The notes: generated by a model not told the origin, from the letters alone. Counted from the first letter of the stretch, positions 1 through 9,737 are shown. The stretch is DNA of 64,000 bases from Paramesorhizobium salinisoli (GCF_003335045.1 NZ_QOZG01000001.1:310001-374000); one strand, 5' to 3'. A program made the numbers and translations.

Positions 1-480
1 GGCAGCGCCGGTATTCTCGGCCAACGCTTTTCCGGCAAACTTGCACGGCGCGTTCTGGCCATCGACCTTCAGCGTCACGCCGCCCTCGAAGAACAGCAGC
101 GTGCGCGGCGGCAGCATGGAGAGGAACGGGATACCCTCAACCGTCATGTTCGCGCCGATCCACTCCGCCTTGACCTCGTCAATCCCGAGGCCGCCTGCGA
201 TGACAGCGAGTTCGTCTGGAGCCACGAGCGAAAGCTGTCGCTCGTTGCGCATCTCCGTGCCACGCGGATACCACGGCTCACGGCCGCCTGATTTGCGCGT
301 CAACCCCGCATGGTAATCGCCGCGAATGCCCTCGAACGACAATTCCAGGACGTCGGCTGCCTGCGTGCCGAAATGGCCTTGCAATGCCTCGAAAAGACCG
401 GCGACCCTGCCCGATATCCGGCGGCTCGGCGCGATCTCGGGAACGGTCGTGTTTTCAAGCGACGATAGGAGATCGGTCAT
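1..480 (-). CDS. MOSC-domain protein, 3' end cut by window edge
   Basis: The first 160 codons of a minus-strand gene run off the left edge without a stop. The reading includes GIRGDYHAGLTRKSGGREPW, a conserved ERQLSLV stretch, and VDGQNAPCKFAGKALAE, which carries a Cys in the usual MOSC position. MOSC domains bind sulfur carried on a cysteine and occur in molybdenum-cofactor-sulfurase-like and YiiM-type proteins; the substrate of this one is unknown. The ATG at 478-480 has a GGGGGG ribosome-binding stretch about seven bases upstream. The gene is separated from tam by about 100 bp and may be co-transcribed with it. The C-terminus is not visible. Confidence 0.8.
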   Translation of the reverse strand, partial: MTDLLSSLENTTVPEIAPSRRISGRVAGLFEALQGHFGTQAADVLELSFEGIRGDYHAGLTRKSGGREPWYPRGTEMRNERQLSLVAPDELAVIAGGLGIDEVKAEWIGANMTVEGIPFLSMLPPRTLLFFEGGVTLKVDGQNAPCKFAGKALAENTGAA

Positions 481-577
481 GGCATTGCCCCCCTGCTTCG
501 GCAAGAAGGATATAACCCAACCAGCAGACGCGAGCTATCGCGCGGCGCTGATGGGTTCAGGATAAATTTTGATGATT

Positions 578-1345
578 TCAGCCCTTCTGCGCCACGAGAA
601 AGAGACGCGGGAAACGCAGAAGCGCCTTGCCGTCGCGCGCCAGCGGATAATGCTCGGCAATGCGCGCCGTATAGACGGCAAGATAATCGGCCTGCTCGCT
701 CTCATTCAAGGCGTCGAGGAACGGTCTGAGTCCCGTCCCCTTCACCCATTCGACGATCGCCTCCGCGCCCGCCAGCGGATGATTGTAGATCGTATGCCAT
801 ATGTCGATGCGTGCGGCGTCTGCCGACAGCGCGTCATAATAAGCGGAAACGGGCGGCAGCGGCTCACGCGCCTTGGCCCCGATCCGCTCTGCCCAGCGGG
901 CATCGCGCGCAACTTCCGTCATCAGCCGGTGTGTCGGCTCTGTGAGATTGTCGGGCATCTGCACGGCCAGCACCGCGCCCGGCTTCAACGCCCCGAAAAG
1001 TCGCGCCAGATGCGCAATATGATCGGGCAGCCATTGGAAGACGGCGTTGGAGAACAGGAGATCGACACCTCCATCCGGCGTCCACGCCGCCACATCGGCA
1101 AGCTCAAAGCGAAGCTTGGGCAGGCGCGCCTTCGCCTTTTCGATCATGTCGGGTGAGCTATCGAAGCCGAGGATTTCCGCCTCCGGCCAGCGCGCCGCCA
1201 AAAGTTCGGTCGAATTGCCCGGCCCGCAGCCAATATCGACGATTTTTTGCGGGACCTCTATTGGCACCTGCGCCAGAAGATCCCGTGCCGGCCGGCTGCG
1301 TTCGTCCTCGAATTTCAGATATTGGGCGGCGGACCAATCTTTCAT
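578..1345 (-). CDS. tam: Trans-aconitate 2-methyltransferase
   Basis: A 255-residue class I SAM-dependent methyltransferase. Motif I is [19 protein letters not shown] at about residues 37-55, followed by the acidic motif II (GFDSSPDM) and a [12 protein letters not shown] segment typical of Tam. Tam monomethylates trans-aconitate, a spontaneous isomer of the TCA intermediate cis-aconitate and an aconitase inhibitor, in the cytoplasm. The ATG at 1345 follows GGAGG at a seven-base spacing and is preferred over the in-frame GTG at 1348. The length matches the family (about 250-260). It lies just downstream of ettA on the same strand, separated by a hairpin terminator. Confidence 0.9.
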   Translation of the reverse strand: MKDWSAAQYLKFEDERSRPARDLLAQVPIEVPQKIVDIGCGPGNSTELLAARWPEAEILGFDSSPDMIEKAKARLPKLRFELADVAAWTPDGGVDLLFSNAVFQWLPDHIAHLARLFGALKPGAVLAVQMPDNLTEPTHRLMTEVARDARWAERIGAKAREPLPPVSAYYDALSADAARIDIWHTIYNHPLAGAEAIVEWVKGTGLRPFLDALNESEQADYLAVYTARIAEHYPLARDGKALLRFPRLFLVAQKG

Positions 1346-1368
1346 CACGAAGCCTCCTTCACACCTGC

Positions 1369-1402
1369 AAAAAAGAAAAGGCCGGCGTAACAGGCCGGCC
1401 TT
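1369..1402 (-). terminator. Rho-independent terminator after ettA
   Basis: An 8-bp stem, AAGGCCGG/CCGGCCTT with a 9-nt loop (1378-1402), is followed on the minus strand by a T-rich run (CTTTTCTTTTTT). It lies just after the ettA stop codon and ahead of tam. Confidence 0.85.
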
Positions 1403-1412
1403 ACTTCTTGTT

Positions 1413-3062
1413 CTACCGCGTCAGCCGCTTGTACGACACCCGTTTCGGATTGACGCTTTCAGCGCCGAGGCGGCGGATTTTATCGGCCTCGTATTCCTGG
1501 AAATTGCCCTCGAACCATTCGACATGGCTGTCGCCCTCGAAGGCGAGGATGTGCGTCGCCAGCCGATCGAGGAACATGCGATCATGGCTGATGATAACGG
1601 CGCAACCGGCGAAATTTTCCAGCGCGTCTTCGAGCGCCGCAAGCGTTTCGGTGTCGAGATCGTTGGTCGGCTCATCGAGCAGGATGACGTTGCCGCCCGC
1701 TTTCAGCATCTTGGCCAGATGCACGCGGTTGCGCTGGCCGCCCGAGAGATTGCCAACTTTCTGTTGCTGGTCGCCGCCCTTGAAATTGAACGCACCGCAA
1801 TAAGCCCGCGAATTCATCTCGTGCTTGCCAAGCTTGATGATGTCGTTACCGCCCGAAATTTCCTCCCAGACATTCTTGTCGGCGGCAAGATGGTCGCGGC
1901 TCTGGTCGACATACCCCAGATGCACCGTATCGCCGATGCGGATCGAGCCAGAATCCGGCTTTTCCTGGCCGGTGATCATCTTGAAGAGCGTGGATTTACC
2001 CGCGCCGTTGGGCCCTATGACGCCGACGATGCCGCCAGGAGGCAGCTTGAAGTCGAGGTTTTCGATCAGCATCCGGTCGCCGAAAGCCTTGGTCAGCCCC
2101 TCAGCCTCGATCACCACCTGGCCCAGCCGTTCGCCGACCGGGATGATGATCTGCGCCTCGCCCGGGCGGCGGTTATCGGCCGCCTCGACCAGTTCGTCAT
2201 AGGCCTTGATGCGCGCCTTGGATTTTGCCTGCCGCGCCTTGGGGCTCTTCGCCATCCACTCGCGTTCGCGCTCCAGCGCCTTCTGGCGGGAGTCTTCCTC
2301 GCGGCCCTCCTGCTTCATGCGCTTGGCTTTGGCTTCGAGATAGGCGGAGTAATTGCCCTCGTAAGGAATGCCGCGACCGCGATCGAGCTCGAGGATCCAG
2401 CCGGTTACATTGTCCAGGAAGTAGCGATCATGGGTAATGATCATCACAGCGCCCGGATATTGGCGCAGATGGTTTTCGAGCCACCCGGTCGTCTCGGCAT
2501 CAAGATGGTTGGTCGGCTCATCGAGGAGAAGCAGATCGGGCTGCGACAGGAGCAGCTTGCACAGCGCCACGCGGCGCCTTTCGCCGCCGGAGAGCGTGCT
2601 CACATCGGCATCGGCCGGCGGGCAGCGAAGCGCTTCCATCGCCATCTCGACCTGGCTTTCCAGATCCCACAAATTCTGGCTGTCGATGATGTCCTGCAGC
2701 CTTGCGCCCTCGTCCGCCGTCTCGTCGGAATAGTTCATCATCAGTTCGTTATAGCGATCGACGATCGCCGTCTTCTTGGCGACGCCCTCCATGACATTGC
2801 CCATGACGTTCTTGGTAGCATCGAGCTCCGGCTCCTGCGCCAGATATCCGCAGGTTGCGCCCTCGGCGAGCCAGGCTTCACCGGTATAGTCCTTGTCGAG
2901 ACCGGCCATGATGCGCAGCACGGTCGACTTGCCGGCGCCATTCGGGCCGAGAATGCCGATCTTGGCATCGGGATAAAACGATAGATGCAGGTTTTCGAGG
3001 ATTTTCTTGGTGCCGTAGACCTTGTTGAGGTCGGCCATATGATAGATGAACTGGCGTGCCAT
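1413..3062 (-). CDS. ettA: Energy-dependent translational throttle protein EttA (ABC-F ATPase)
   Basis: A 549-residue soluble protein with two ABC domains and no membrane segments. Walker A motifs GPNGAGKST occur at about residues 39-47 and again near 355. Signature motifs LSGGERRRV and LSGGQRNRV and Walker B motifs [11 protein letters not shown] and [11 protein letters not shown] are all intact. The linker carries the charged arm typical of ABC-F proteins. EttA binds the ribosomal E site and gates the first elongation steps according to the ATP/ADP ratio. The start was set at 3062 (MARQFIYHM, the usual alphaproteobacterial N-terminus); an in-frame ATG at 3071 lies only three bases from a GGAG. 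Single gene ending in a terminator. Confidence 0.95.
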   Translation of the reverse strand: MARQFIYHMADLNKVYGTKKILENLHLSFYPDAKIGILGPNGAGKSTVLRIMAGLDKDYTGEAWLAEGATCGYLAQEPELDATKNVMGNVMEGVAKKTAIVDRYNELMMNYSDETADEGARLQDIIDSQNLWDLESQVEMAMEALRCPPADADVSTLSGGERRRVALCKLLLSQPDLLLLDEPTNHLDAETTGWLENHLRQYPGAVMIITHDRYFLDNVTGWILELDRGRGIPYEGNYSAYLEAKAKRMKQEGREEDSRQKALEREREWMAKSPKARQAKSKARIKAYDELVEAADNRRPGEAQIIIPVGERLGQVVIEAEGLTKAFGDRMLIENLDFKLPPGGIVGVIGPNGAGKSTLFKMITGQEKPDSGSIRIGDTVHLGYVDQSRDHLAADKNVWEEISGGNDIIKLGKHEMNSRAYCGAFNFKGGDQQQKVGNLSGGQRNRVHLAKMLKAGGNVILLDEPTNDLDTETLAALEDALENFAGCAVIISHDRMFLDRLATHILAFEGDSHVEWFEGNFQEYEADKIRRLGAESVNPKRVSYKRLTR

Positions 3063-3491
3063 TGCGCGCATCGTCTCCGCTGCTTGGGGGAAATTTTAAT
3101 TGCGCCGTATGTAGGCGAATTGGGACGCGGGGGCAATGATGGAGAAGTGCTTGACCCAAAAAGTGCGAAACCGGGCGCGGATATTTCCGTCACCCGGTTT
3201 CCCCTCTGGTTCCGCTTGCGGAAGCACCTCTCTTCCATGGGCGGCATGCAAAACGCTGAAGACGGCTTTTCCAAAAGGGTCGAGAAACCCGTTCAGCCGC
3301 CCCTGACAAGTCAGGTTATGTCGTCGTTGAAAAGAACACCCTATAAGCCCGCCAGCCCTGGAAGATTGTCTTTCAACCAATTCCGAAAAGCACTTTTGCG
3401 CAGCTTCTAAAAATTATCAAGTGGCTTTGCCAAAATAAATTGCACGACTAAATTTTAGGCAAGTTAAGCCAGTGCTGCATATGACAAAGTC
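3063..3491. other. Intergenic region, ettA promoter side
   Basis: About 430 bp between the divergent ettA and the alpha/beta hydrolase gene. The right third (3400-3490) is AT-rich and probably holds the hydrolase promoter. No convincing ORF, RNA gene or repeat was recognised. Confidence 0.5.
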
Positions 3492-4517
3492 ATGACAGAA
3501 CAGCAATTGACTATTGGATCGCCACACAGTCAAGATTATTCATATCTGGCGCACGGGGAGAACGGATTGCCTTTCCAGACAGCGGAACATTTCACCTCGC
3601 CTACCGGCGCTGCAATCTCCCTGCGCCATGCGGTGGCCCGTGGCAAACCACGCGCCGCCATTCAGATCAATCACGGGCTGGCCGAACATTCCGCCCGCTA
3701 TATCGGTTTCGCCAAGCGCCTCGCCGCAGCGGGCTTTCATGTCTACGCGCACGACCATCGCGGCCATGGCGAAACCACGGCGCCGGATGCGCCGCGAGGC
3801 ATGTTCTCGGTGCGTGGCGGAGCGGCAAAGGTTCTGGCCGACGTCGCCGCCGTCAATACCCATATCCATAGGGTGCATTCGGACCTGCCAATAGTAATCT
3901 TCGGCCATTCCATGGGCGGGCTGATCACACTTTCCCATATACTGCGCCATCCAGAGACGGTCGATGCAGCGGCGATCTGGAACGCCAATTTCTCGGCCGG
4001 CGCTGCCGGTCGGCTCGCGCAACTCATCCTGAAGGCGGAGCGGATGCTGCTCGGCTCCGATGTGCCTAGCCATATTCTGCCGAAGCTCACCTTCCGCGCA
4101 TGGGGACGCGGCATCCCAAACCGCCGCACGGATTTCGACTGGCTTTCCCGGGACCCGACCGAGGTGGATGCCTACATCGCCGATTCCCATTGCGGCTGGG
4201 ACGCCTCGGTCGGCATGTGGCTCGATGTCTTCGATTTCGTCTTTTACGGAGCCCGTGACGGGAATTTCGCCAAAGTCCGGCGTGACATGCCACTTCATCT
4301 GGTCGGCGGCGAAAAGGATCCGGCAACCGACAATGGCAAGGCCGTTGCTGCTCTGGTGCAACGCATGCAAGCCATGGGCTTCAGGAATGTGACTGAACGC
4401 ATCTATCCCGAAACCCGGCATGAAAGCCTGAACGAGATCAACCGCGATGCCATTACCGACGATTTCATCGCGTGGCTGAACAAAATCGTCGAACAATCAC
4501 CGCGATATCCGCGATAA
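3492..4517 (+). CDS. Alpha/beta hydrolase, lysophospholipase / monoacylglycerol-lipase type
   Basis: A 341-residue protein of the serine aminopeptidase S33/Hydrolase_4 group (PldB-like). The oxyanion region is INHGLAEHSARY (residues 59-70), the nucleophile elbow is GHSMGG (about 138-143), the acid is the Asp of GGEKDPATDNG, and the catalytic His is in ETRHESLNE near the C-terminus. Such enzymes hydrolyse lysophospholipids or monoacylglycerols; the substrate here cannot be fixed from sequence. No signal peptide is seen, so it is probably cytoplasmic. The ATG at 3492 is the first in frame but has no strong ribosome-binding site. It lies 66 bp upstream of the CoA-transferase gene, so co-transcription is possible. 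Confidence 0.85.
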   Translation: MTEQQLTIGSPHSQDYSYLAHGENGLPFQTAEHFTSPTGAAISLRHAVARGKPRAAIQINHGLAEHSARYIGFAKRLAAAGFHVYAHDHRGHGETTAPDAPRGMFSVRGGAAKVLADVAAVNTHIHRVHSDLPIVIFGHSMGGLITLSHILRHPETVDAAAIWNANFSAGAAGRLAQLILKAERMLLGSDVPSHILPKLTFRAWGRGIPNRRTDFDWLSRDPTEVDAYIADSHCGWDASVGMWLDVFDFVFYGARDGNFAKVRRDMPLHLVGGEKDPATDNGKAVAALVQRMQAMGFRNVTERIYPETRHESLNEINRDAITDDFIAWLNKIVEQSPRYPR

Positions 4518-4583
4518 ATTGCCTGTAAGGGGAGATTCCTTTGAAAAAAGTGCCGGACCAAACCCGCAAAAGACAAGACCACC

Positions 4584-5759
4584 ATGTCTGATGCGCCGCT
4601 TTCCGGTATCCGGGTGATAGAACTCGCGCGCGTGCTGGCGGGTCCATGGGCCGGTCAGATTCTGGCCGATCTCGGGGCCGACGTGATCAAGGTCGAGAGT
4701 CCCAATGGCGACGAGACGCGTGGCTGGGGCCCGCCCTTCGTCACCGCCGCCGATGGCGAAAATCTCTCCGCCGCTTATTTCCATGCGTGCAATCGCGGCA
4801 AGCGTTCGATCACCGCCGACTTCACCACCGAAGAGGGCCGGGAAACCGTCCGCGCCCTCTGCCGCACCGCCGATGTGGTCATCGAGAACTTCAAGGTCGG
4901 CGGCTTGAAGAAATACGGGCTCGACTATGAAAGCTTGAAAGCGCTCAATCCGCGCCTCGTCTATTGCTCCATCACCGGATTTGGCCAGACTGGCCCTTAT
5001 GCCAAGCAGGCGGGATATGATTTCATCATCCAGGGCATGTCGGGGCTGATGTCGGTGACCGGCGAGCCGGACCGCGAGCCACAGAAGGTCGGTCTTGCCG
5101 TCGCCGATATCTTCACCGGCCTCTACGCCGCGACGGCCATTGAGGCTGCCCTTATCCATGTGGGCCGAACCGGCGAAGGCCAGTGGATCGACATGGCGCT
5201 CTTCGACGTGCAATCCGCCGTCATGGCCAATCAGGCAATGAACTATCTCGTGAGCGGCAAGAGCCCGAACCGCATGGGCAACGCCCACCCCAACATCGCG
5301 CCCTACGAGGTCGTGCCCACCTCCGACGGGCATTTGATCCTCGCCGTCGGCAATGACGGCCAGTTCGCCCGCCTCTGCGCCATTCTCGGCCTCGACACCC
5401 TGCCGGGCGATCCCAGCTTCGCTACCAATCGCGCCCGGCTCGACAACCGCGCGGCGTTGACCGCCACGATCAGCGCGGAGACGTCGAAGCGCACCCGCGC
5501 CGACCTGCTCTATGCCTGCATCGAAAGCAGCGTTCCCGCCGGGCCGATCAACCGCATCGGCGAAATGTTCGACGATCCGCAGATCGTCGCGCGCGGCCTG
5601 CGCCTCGATCTCGCCGACGGCCACGGCAATAGCATCCCCTCCGTGCGCACGCCCATCCTCATGTCGGCCAGCCCGCTCGTCTATGACAGGCCCTCGCCGC
5701 GCCTGGGCGAGCACACGGAAGAAGTATTGGGGGAACTGACAAAGGGGAAGAAGCCATGA
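4584..5759 (+). CDS. Class III (CaiB/BaiF family) CoA-transferase
   Basis: A 391-residue family III CoA-transferase. The N-terminus LSGIRVIELARVLAGPWAGQ is the classic entry motif. The conserved Asp that forms the glutamyl/aspartyl-CoA intermediate is in GLAVADIFTGLYAA (about residue 175). These enzymes move CoA between organic acids (formate, oxalate, carnitine, mesaconate and others). The stop codon overlaps the start of the ThDP-dependent enzyme by four bases (ATGA), so the two are translationally coupled and probably act in one pathway. A formyl-CoA:oxalate transferase/oxalyl-CoA decarboxylase pair is one model but is not proven. The start ATG has a weak ribosome-binding site. Confidence 0.9.
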   Translation: MSDAPLSGIRVIELARVLAGPWAGQILADLGADVIKVESPNGDETRGWGPPFVTAADGENLSAAYFHACNRGKRSITADFTTEEGRETVRALCRTADVVIENFKVGGLKKYGLDYESLKALNPRLVYCSITGFGQTGPYAKQAGYDFIIQGMSGLMSVTGEPDREPQKVGLAVADIFTGLYAATAIEAALIHVGRTGEGQWIDMALFDVQSAVMANQAMNYLVSGKSPNRMGNAHPNIAPYEVVPTSDGHLILAVGNDGQFARLCAILGLDTLPGDPSFATNRARLDNRAALTATISAETSKRTRADLLYACIESSVPAGPINRIGEMFDDPQIVARGLRLDLADGHGNSIPSVRTPILMSASPLVYDRPSPRLGEHTEEVLGELTKGKKP

Positions 5760-7405
5760 AGACGGGTGCCCAACTGATCGTCGATGCGCTTGCCGCCAAT
5801 GGCGTCAAGCGCCTGTTCTGCGTGCCCGGTGAGAGCTATCTCGCCGTGCTCGACGCGCTGGTGGATAGCGATATCGGCATCACGATCTGCCGTGCCGAAG
5901 GCGGCGCGGCGATGATGGCGGAAACATGGGGCAAGCTCACAGGCAGGCCCGGCATCTGCTTCGTCACCCGCGGCCCCGGCGCCACCAACGCCTCCCCCGG
6001 TATCCATATCGCCATGCAGGATTCCACGCCGATGATCCTCTTCATCGGCCAGGTGCAACGCGATGCGCGCGAGCGCGAGGCATTCCAGGAAGTGGAATAC
6101 CGCCGCCATTTCGCGGACATGGCGAAATGGGTGGCGGAGATAGACGATCCTGCTCGTATTCCGGAATTCGTCACCCGAGCCTTCGCGGTGGCGACATCGG
6201 GCAGGCCCGGACCGGTCGTGCTCGCTTTGCCGGAGGATATACTCGTCGAGAGGGCGGAGGCACCTGCGCCGCAGGCCTCGCAGCCGGTGGAGACAGCGCC
6301 CTCCCCGGCTATGATAAAAAAGCTCCACGAGCTTCTCGAAACCGCCAAGAAGCCCTTCATGATCCTCGGTGGCTCTCGCTGGGATGCCGAAGCAGTCAGC
6401 CGCATCACTCGCTTTGCCGAGAGATGGGAACTTCCCGTGGGTTGCTCCTTCCGCCGCCAGATGTTGTTCGACCATCTCCACGCCAACTATTCCGGCGATG
6501 TCGGCATCGGCATCAATCCGGTCCTGGCAGAGCGGGTAAAATCAGCCGATCTTCTGCTGCTGATCGGCGGACGTTTCGGTGAAATGCCCTCCTCCGGCTA
6601 TACGCTGATGCAGAGCCCCTATCCTGACCAGATGCTGGTGCATATACACCCCGACCCGCAGGAACTCGGCCGCGTCTATCGCCCGACGCTTGCCATCAAT
6701 GCGGCGCCAGATGCCTTTGCGGAAGCAATCGATGAACTGACGCCGATCGGGCCGCTGCCCTGGTCGGGCGAAGCCGCCGCCGCCCATGCCGCATATCTCA
6801 AATGGTCGACGCCCCCCGAGAGCGGGCCGGGAGCGGTGGCCATGGGACCGATCATGGCCTGGCTTGAGGCCAACCTGCCCGAAGATGCGATCATGACCAA
6901 TGGCGCCGGCAATTACGCCACATGGCTGCATCGTTTCCACCGCTTCCGCCGGTTTGGTACGCAGGCCGCCCCGACCTCCGGCTCGATGGGCTACGGCCTC
7001 CCCGCTGCCGTCGCCGCCAAGCAGCTCCATCCCGACCGTACCGTTATATGCTTTGCTGGAGACGGTTGTTTCCTGATGAACGGGCAGGATTTCGCCACGG
7101 CGGTCCAGTACGATCTTCCCATCATCGTGCTGGTCATCAACAACGGCATGTACGGCACGATCCGGATGCACCAGGAGCGCGAATATCCCGGCCGCGTTTC
7201 CGGCACCCAACTCACCAATCCCGATTTCGCGGCACTCGCCAGGGCCTATGGCGGCCATGGCGAAACGGTTGAAACGACGGACGATTTCGCCCCCGCCTTT
7301 GAACGGGCAGTTGAGAGCGGCAAGCCGTCGATCATCGAGATCCACCTCGATCCGGAAGCCATCACCCCGGCGCGGACGCTCACCGACATCAGGGAAAAAC
7401 GCTGA
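5756..7405 (+). CDS. Thiamine-diphosphate-dependent decarboxylase/synthase family enzyme
   Basis: A 549-residue protein with the three-domain layout of the acetolactate synthase/oxalyl-CoA decarboxylase family. The catalytic Glu of the PYR domain is in CRAEGGAAMMAE (about residue 48). The central domain follows from about residue 190. The ThDP/Mg motif is GDGCFLMNGQDF ... VLVINN (about 427-460). GSMGYGLPAAVAA is also conserved. It carries out ThDP-dependent cleavage of a 2-keto acid or acyl-CoA. It overlaps the CoA-transferase gene by four bases. The region that binds CoA-ADP in oxalyl-CoA decarboxylase could not be confirmed by eye, so an acetolactate-synthase-like role remains possible. No regulatory (IlvH-type) subunit gene is nearby. 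Confidence 0.85.
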   Translation: MKTGAQLIVDALAANGVKRLFCVPGESYLAVLDALVDSDIGITICRAEGGAAMMAETWGKLTGRPGICFVTRGPGATNASPGIHIAMQDSTPMILFIGQVQRDAREREAFQEVEYRRHFADMAKWVAEIDDPARIPEFVTRAFAVATSGRPGPVVLALPEDILVERAEAPAPQASQPVETAPSPAMIKKLHELLETAKKPFMILGGSRWDAEAVSRITRFAERWELPVGCSFRRQMLFDHLHANYSGDVGIGINPVLAERVKSADLLLLIGGRFGEMPSSGYTLMQSPYPDQMLVHIHPDPQELGRVYRPTLAINAAPDAFAEAIDELTPIGPLPWSGEAAAAHAAYLKWSTPPESGPGAVAMGPIMAWLEANLPEDAIMTNGAGNYATWLHRFHRFRRFGTQAAPTSGSMGYGLPAAVAAKQLHPDRTVICFAGDGCFLMNGQDFATAVQYDLPIIVLVINNGMYGTIRMHQEREYPGRVSGTQLTNPDFAALARAYGGHGETVETTDDFAPAFERAVESGKPSIIEIHLDPEAITPARTLTDIREKR

Positions 7406-7517
7406 AGCACGGAAAGGTATCACAAGTTCTTCGTGGCAATGTCACGTTTTCGGTGCTATTCAGCCGCGCAATCTCGCACCCGCCCGGGGTGCGTTAAGAT
7501 TCCGAAGGATTTGGATA

Positions 7518-8249
7518 GTGCCCGATACGATGATCTCGGTGGTCATTCCCTGCCGGAACGAAGCCGATAATCTCGCATTTCTGCTCGATGAAGTTGACGC
7601 TGCCATGGCAGGCCGCGCCTATGAGATCATCGTCGTTGACGATGGCTCCACCGACGCGACCGGCGAGGTTCTGGCAAAGCGGATAAAGGCAGGCCTGCCG
7701 CTGCGCCATATCCGCCATGACCGCTCCGCCGGACAGAGCGCCGCCGTGCGCTCCGGCGTCTTCGCAGCAAAGGGCAAGATCATTGCCACGATAGACGGCG
7801 ACGGCCAGAACAACCCCGCCTATCTGCCGAAACTTAGCGATGCACTTATTGCCGCGGGTCCTTCGACGGGCATAGCGGCCGGCCAACGGTTGAAGCGCAC
7901 CGACACGAAACTGAAGCAACTTTCCTCCCGCGCAGCCAACAAACTGCGCAGCGCGCTTCTCAAGGACGATACGCGCGATTCCGGCTGCGGCTTGAAGGCG
8001 GTCCATACCGAACTTTTCCGGCAATTGCCGTTCTTCGACGGTTGGCACCGCTATCTGCCCGCGCTGGTGATCCGCGAGGGATTTGGCGTCGTCCATGTCG
8101 ATGTGATCGACCGGGAGCGGCGCCACGGAAAATCCAACTATGGCATTCTGGATCGTGGAGCGCGCGGCATTCTCGATCTGTATGGCGTCTGGTGGCTGCG
8201 CCGCCGCCGCAAAATCGTGCCCGGCGTAACGGAGATTACCCATGGCTGA
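7518..8249 (+). CDS. Family 2 glycosyltransferase (polyprenyl-phosphate sugar transferase type)
   Basis: A 243-residue GT2 enzyme. The N-terminus MISVVIPCRNEADNL begins the nucleotide-sugar fold, IIVVDDGSTD supplies acidic residues of the sugar-nucleotide site, and TIDGDGQNNP is the DxD-like motif. The protein lacks the long C-terminal membrane helices of DpmG-type enzymes. The GTG at 7518 is chosen because AAGGA sits eight bases upstream; an ATG four codons later is the alternative. It overlaps the LAB_N gene by eight bases, so the pair is an operon. It resembles enzymes that load a sugar on polyprenyl phosphate for lipid A or envelope modification. The sugar is unknown. Confidence 0.85.
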   Translation: MPDTMISVVIPCRNEADNLAFLLDEVDAAMAGRAYEIIVVDDGSTDATGEVLAKRIKAGLPLRHIRHDRSAGQSAAVRSGVFAAKGKIIATIDGDGQNNPAYLPKLSDALIAAGPSTGIAAGQRLKRTDTKLKQLSSRAANKLRSALLKDDTRDSGCGLKAVHTELFRQLPFFDGWHRYLPALVIREGFGVVHVDVIDRERRHGKSNYGILDRGARGILDLYGVWWLRRRRKIVPGVTEITHG

Positions 8250-8571
8250 AATGTTCGCCCATCTCGCTGAGTGGCTCCACGATGTCTTCATCAAGCAACT
8301 GGACGCCTGGGTGATTCTGGGTTTCGTCGCGCAGGCCTGCTTCAGCATGCGTTTCGTGGTGCAGTGGGTAGCATCCGAAAAGGCCAAGCGAAGCGTTGTG
8401 CCCGTCGCCTTCTGGTTCTTCTCGCTGTTCGGCGGCACGCTGCTTCTCGTCTACGCCATCCAGCGACAGGACCCGGTCTTCATCGCCGGCCAGGGCATGG
8501 GCCTCTTTATCTACATCCGCAATCTCTGGCTGATCGCTAATGAGAAGAAGGCTGTGACGAAAGTCGATTGA
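8242..8571 (+). CDS. Lipid A biosynthesis N-terminal (LAB_N) domain membrane protein
   Basis: A 109-residue protein matching the LAB_N domain, with the diagnostic segments QACFSMRFVVQWVASEKAK and GQGMGLFIYIRNLWLI. Three hydrophobic helices are visible (about residues 22-42, 50-70 and 78-100). It is found fused to, or beside, glycosyltransferases involved in lipid A/envelope glycan work, and here it overlaps a GT2 gene by eight bases. A GGAG ribosome-binding site lies in the end of that gene. Its biochemical role is not settled. The usual third partner, a GT39/ArnT-like transferase, is not in the neighbourhood. Confidence 0.85.
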   Translation: MAEMFAHLAEWLHDVFIKQLDAWVILGFVAQACFSMRFVVQWVASEKAKRSVVPVAFWFFSLFGGTLLLVYAIQRQDPVFIAGQGMGLFIYIRNLWLIANEKKAVTKVD

Positions 8572-8687
8572 GGGCAAAGTCACGCCCAGTCGGAATCGCT
8601 TACCGATTCGGGATCAACCCCTTGGACCGCGTTTTGAAGAAATGAGATCAGCCCGCCACCGGCCCCGCTGGCAGGCTGATGCAATGC

Positions 8688-9737
8688 TCAGTGCTTGCGC
8701 TCTGGCCCCTTCCGCTCCGCTGAAGCAGCCCAAAGATTGATGTCTGCATCTTGGGCGTGAGCGTCCATCTCGCGCAGTTCCTCCTCGCTGAAATCACCGT
8801 TTTCCAGCGCCTTCACGCAATCCACGATCTGTTCGGGACGGCTAGCGCCGATGAGGGCGGAAGTGACACGGCCGCCACGCAAAACCCAGGCGAGCGCCAA
8901 CTGCGCCAGCGTCTGCCCGCGCCTTGCGGCGATTTCGTTGAGCCCGCGAATGCGCGCGATGGTGGCCTCGTTGATGAAATCAGGACGGAGCGATTTGCCC
9001 TGCGCCGCCCGGCTCTCCTCGGGTATGCCTTTCAGATATTTCGTCGTCAGCATGCCCTGAGCCAGCGGCGAGAAAACGATCGAGCCGATGCCGAGATCGT
9101 CAAGCGTATCGATCAGGCCATCCTCCTCAACCCAGCGGTTGATCATGGAATAGCTAGGCTGGTGGATCACGCAGGGCGTGCCGAGCGCCTTCAGGATCGC
9201 AGCGGCTTCGCGCGTGCGCTTTGAGTTATAGGACGAGATGCCGACATAGAGCGCCCTGCCCGAGCGCACGATATGATCCAGCGCGCCGCATGTTTCCTCA
9301 AGCGGTGTCTTGGGGTCGAAACGGTGCGAATAGAAGATATCGACATAGTCGAGGCCGAGCCGCTTCAGGCTCTGGTCGCAGCTGGCGATCAGATATTTGC
9401 GGCTGCCCCACTCGCCATAAGGGCCCGGCCACATGAGATAGCCGGCCTTCGACGAGATGATCAGCTCGTCGCGATGTGCGCGGAAATCCTCGCGCAGGAT
9501 GCGGCCGAAGGCGGTCTCCGCAGAGCCGGGAGGTGGACCGTAATTGTTGGCGAGATCGAAATGGTTGATGCCGAAGTCAAAAGCCGTACGGCAGAGCGTC
9601 TGCTTCAGCGCGTGGGGCGTGTCGTCGCCGAAATTGTGCCAAAGTCCGAGCGAAATCGCCGGCAGATGCAGGCCGCTGCGTCCGCAGCGGTTATATTTCA
9701 TCGTGTCATACCGATCGGCACGCGGTTCCCATCCCAT
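8688..9737 (-). CDS. mgrA: Aldo/keto reductase, L-glyceraldehyde 3-phosphate reductase type
   Basis: A 349-residue AKR closely resembling E. coli YghZ/MgrA. The N-terminus (WEPRADRYDTMKYNRCGRSG, LPAISLGLWHNFG) matches that family. The catalytic Asp/Tyr are in FDLANNYGPPPGSAE, Lys in SSKAGYLMW, and His in YVDIFYSHRFD. YghZ reduces L-glyceraldehyde 3-phosphate with NADPH; related AKR14 enzymes accept other aldehydes. The ATG at 9737 has AAGGA seven bases upstream. It lies 33 bp downstream of the lyxose-isomerase-like gene on the same strand, suggesting a two-gene sugar operon. Confidence 0.88.
   Translation of the reverse strand: MGWEPRADRYDTMKYNRCGRSGLHLPAISLGLWHNFGDDTPHALKQTLCRTAFDFGINHFDLANNYGPPPGSAETAFGRILREDFRAHRDELIISSKAGYLMWPGPYGEWGSRKYLIASCDQSLKRLGLDYVDIFYSHRFDPKTPLEETCGALDHIVRSGRALYVGISSYNSKRTREAAAILKALGTPCVIHQPSYSMINRWVEEDGLIDTLDDLGIGSIVFSPLAQGMLTTKYLKGIPEESRAAQGKSLRPDFINEATIARIRGLNEIAARRGQTLAQLALAWVLRGGRVTSALIGASRPEQIVDCVKALENGDFSEEELREMDAHAQDADINLWAASAERKGPERKH

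Noticed and set aside
7248-7517. Longer N-terminus of the GT2 glycosyltransferase
   Set aside because: The extension overlaps the ThDP enzyme in another frame and lacks GT2 features.
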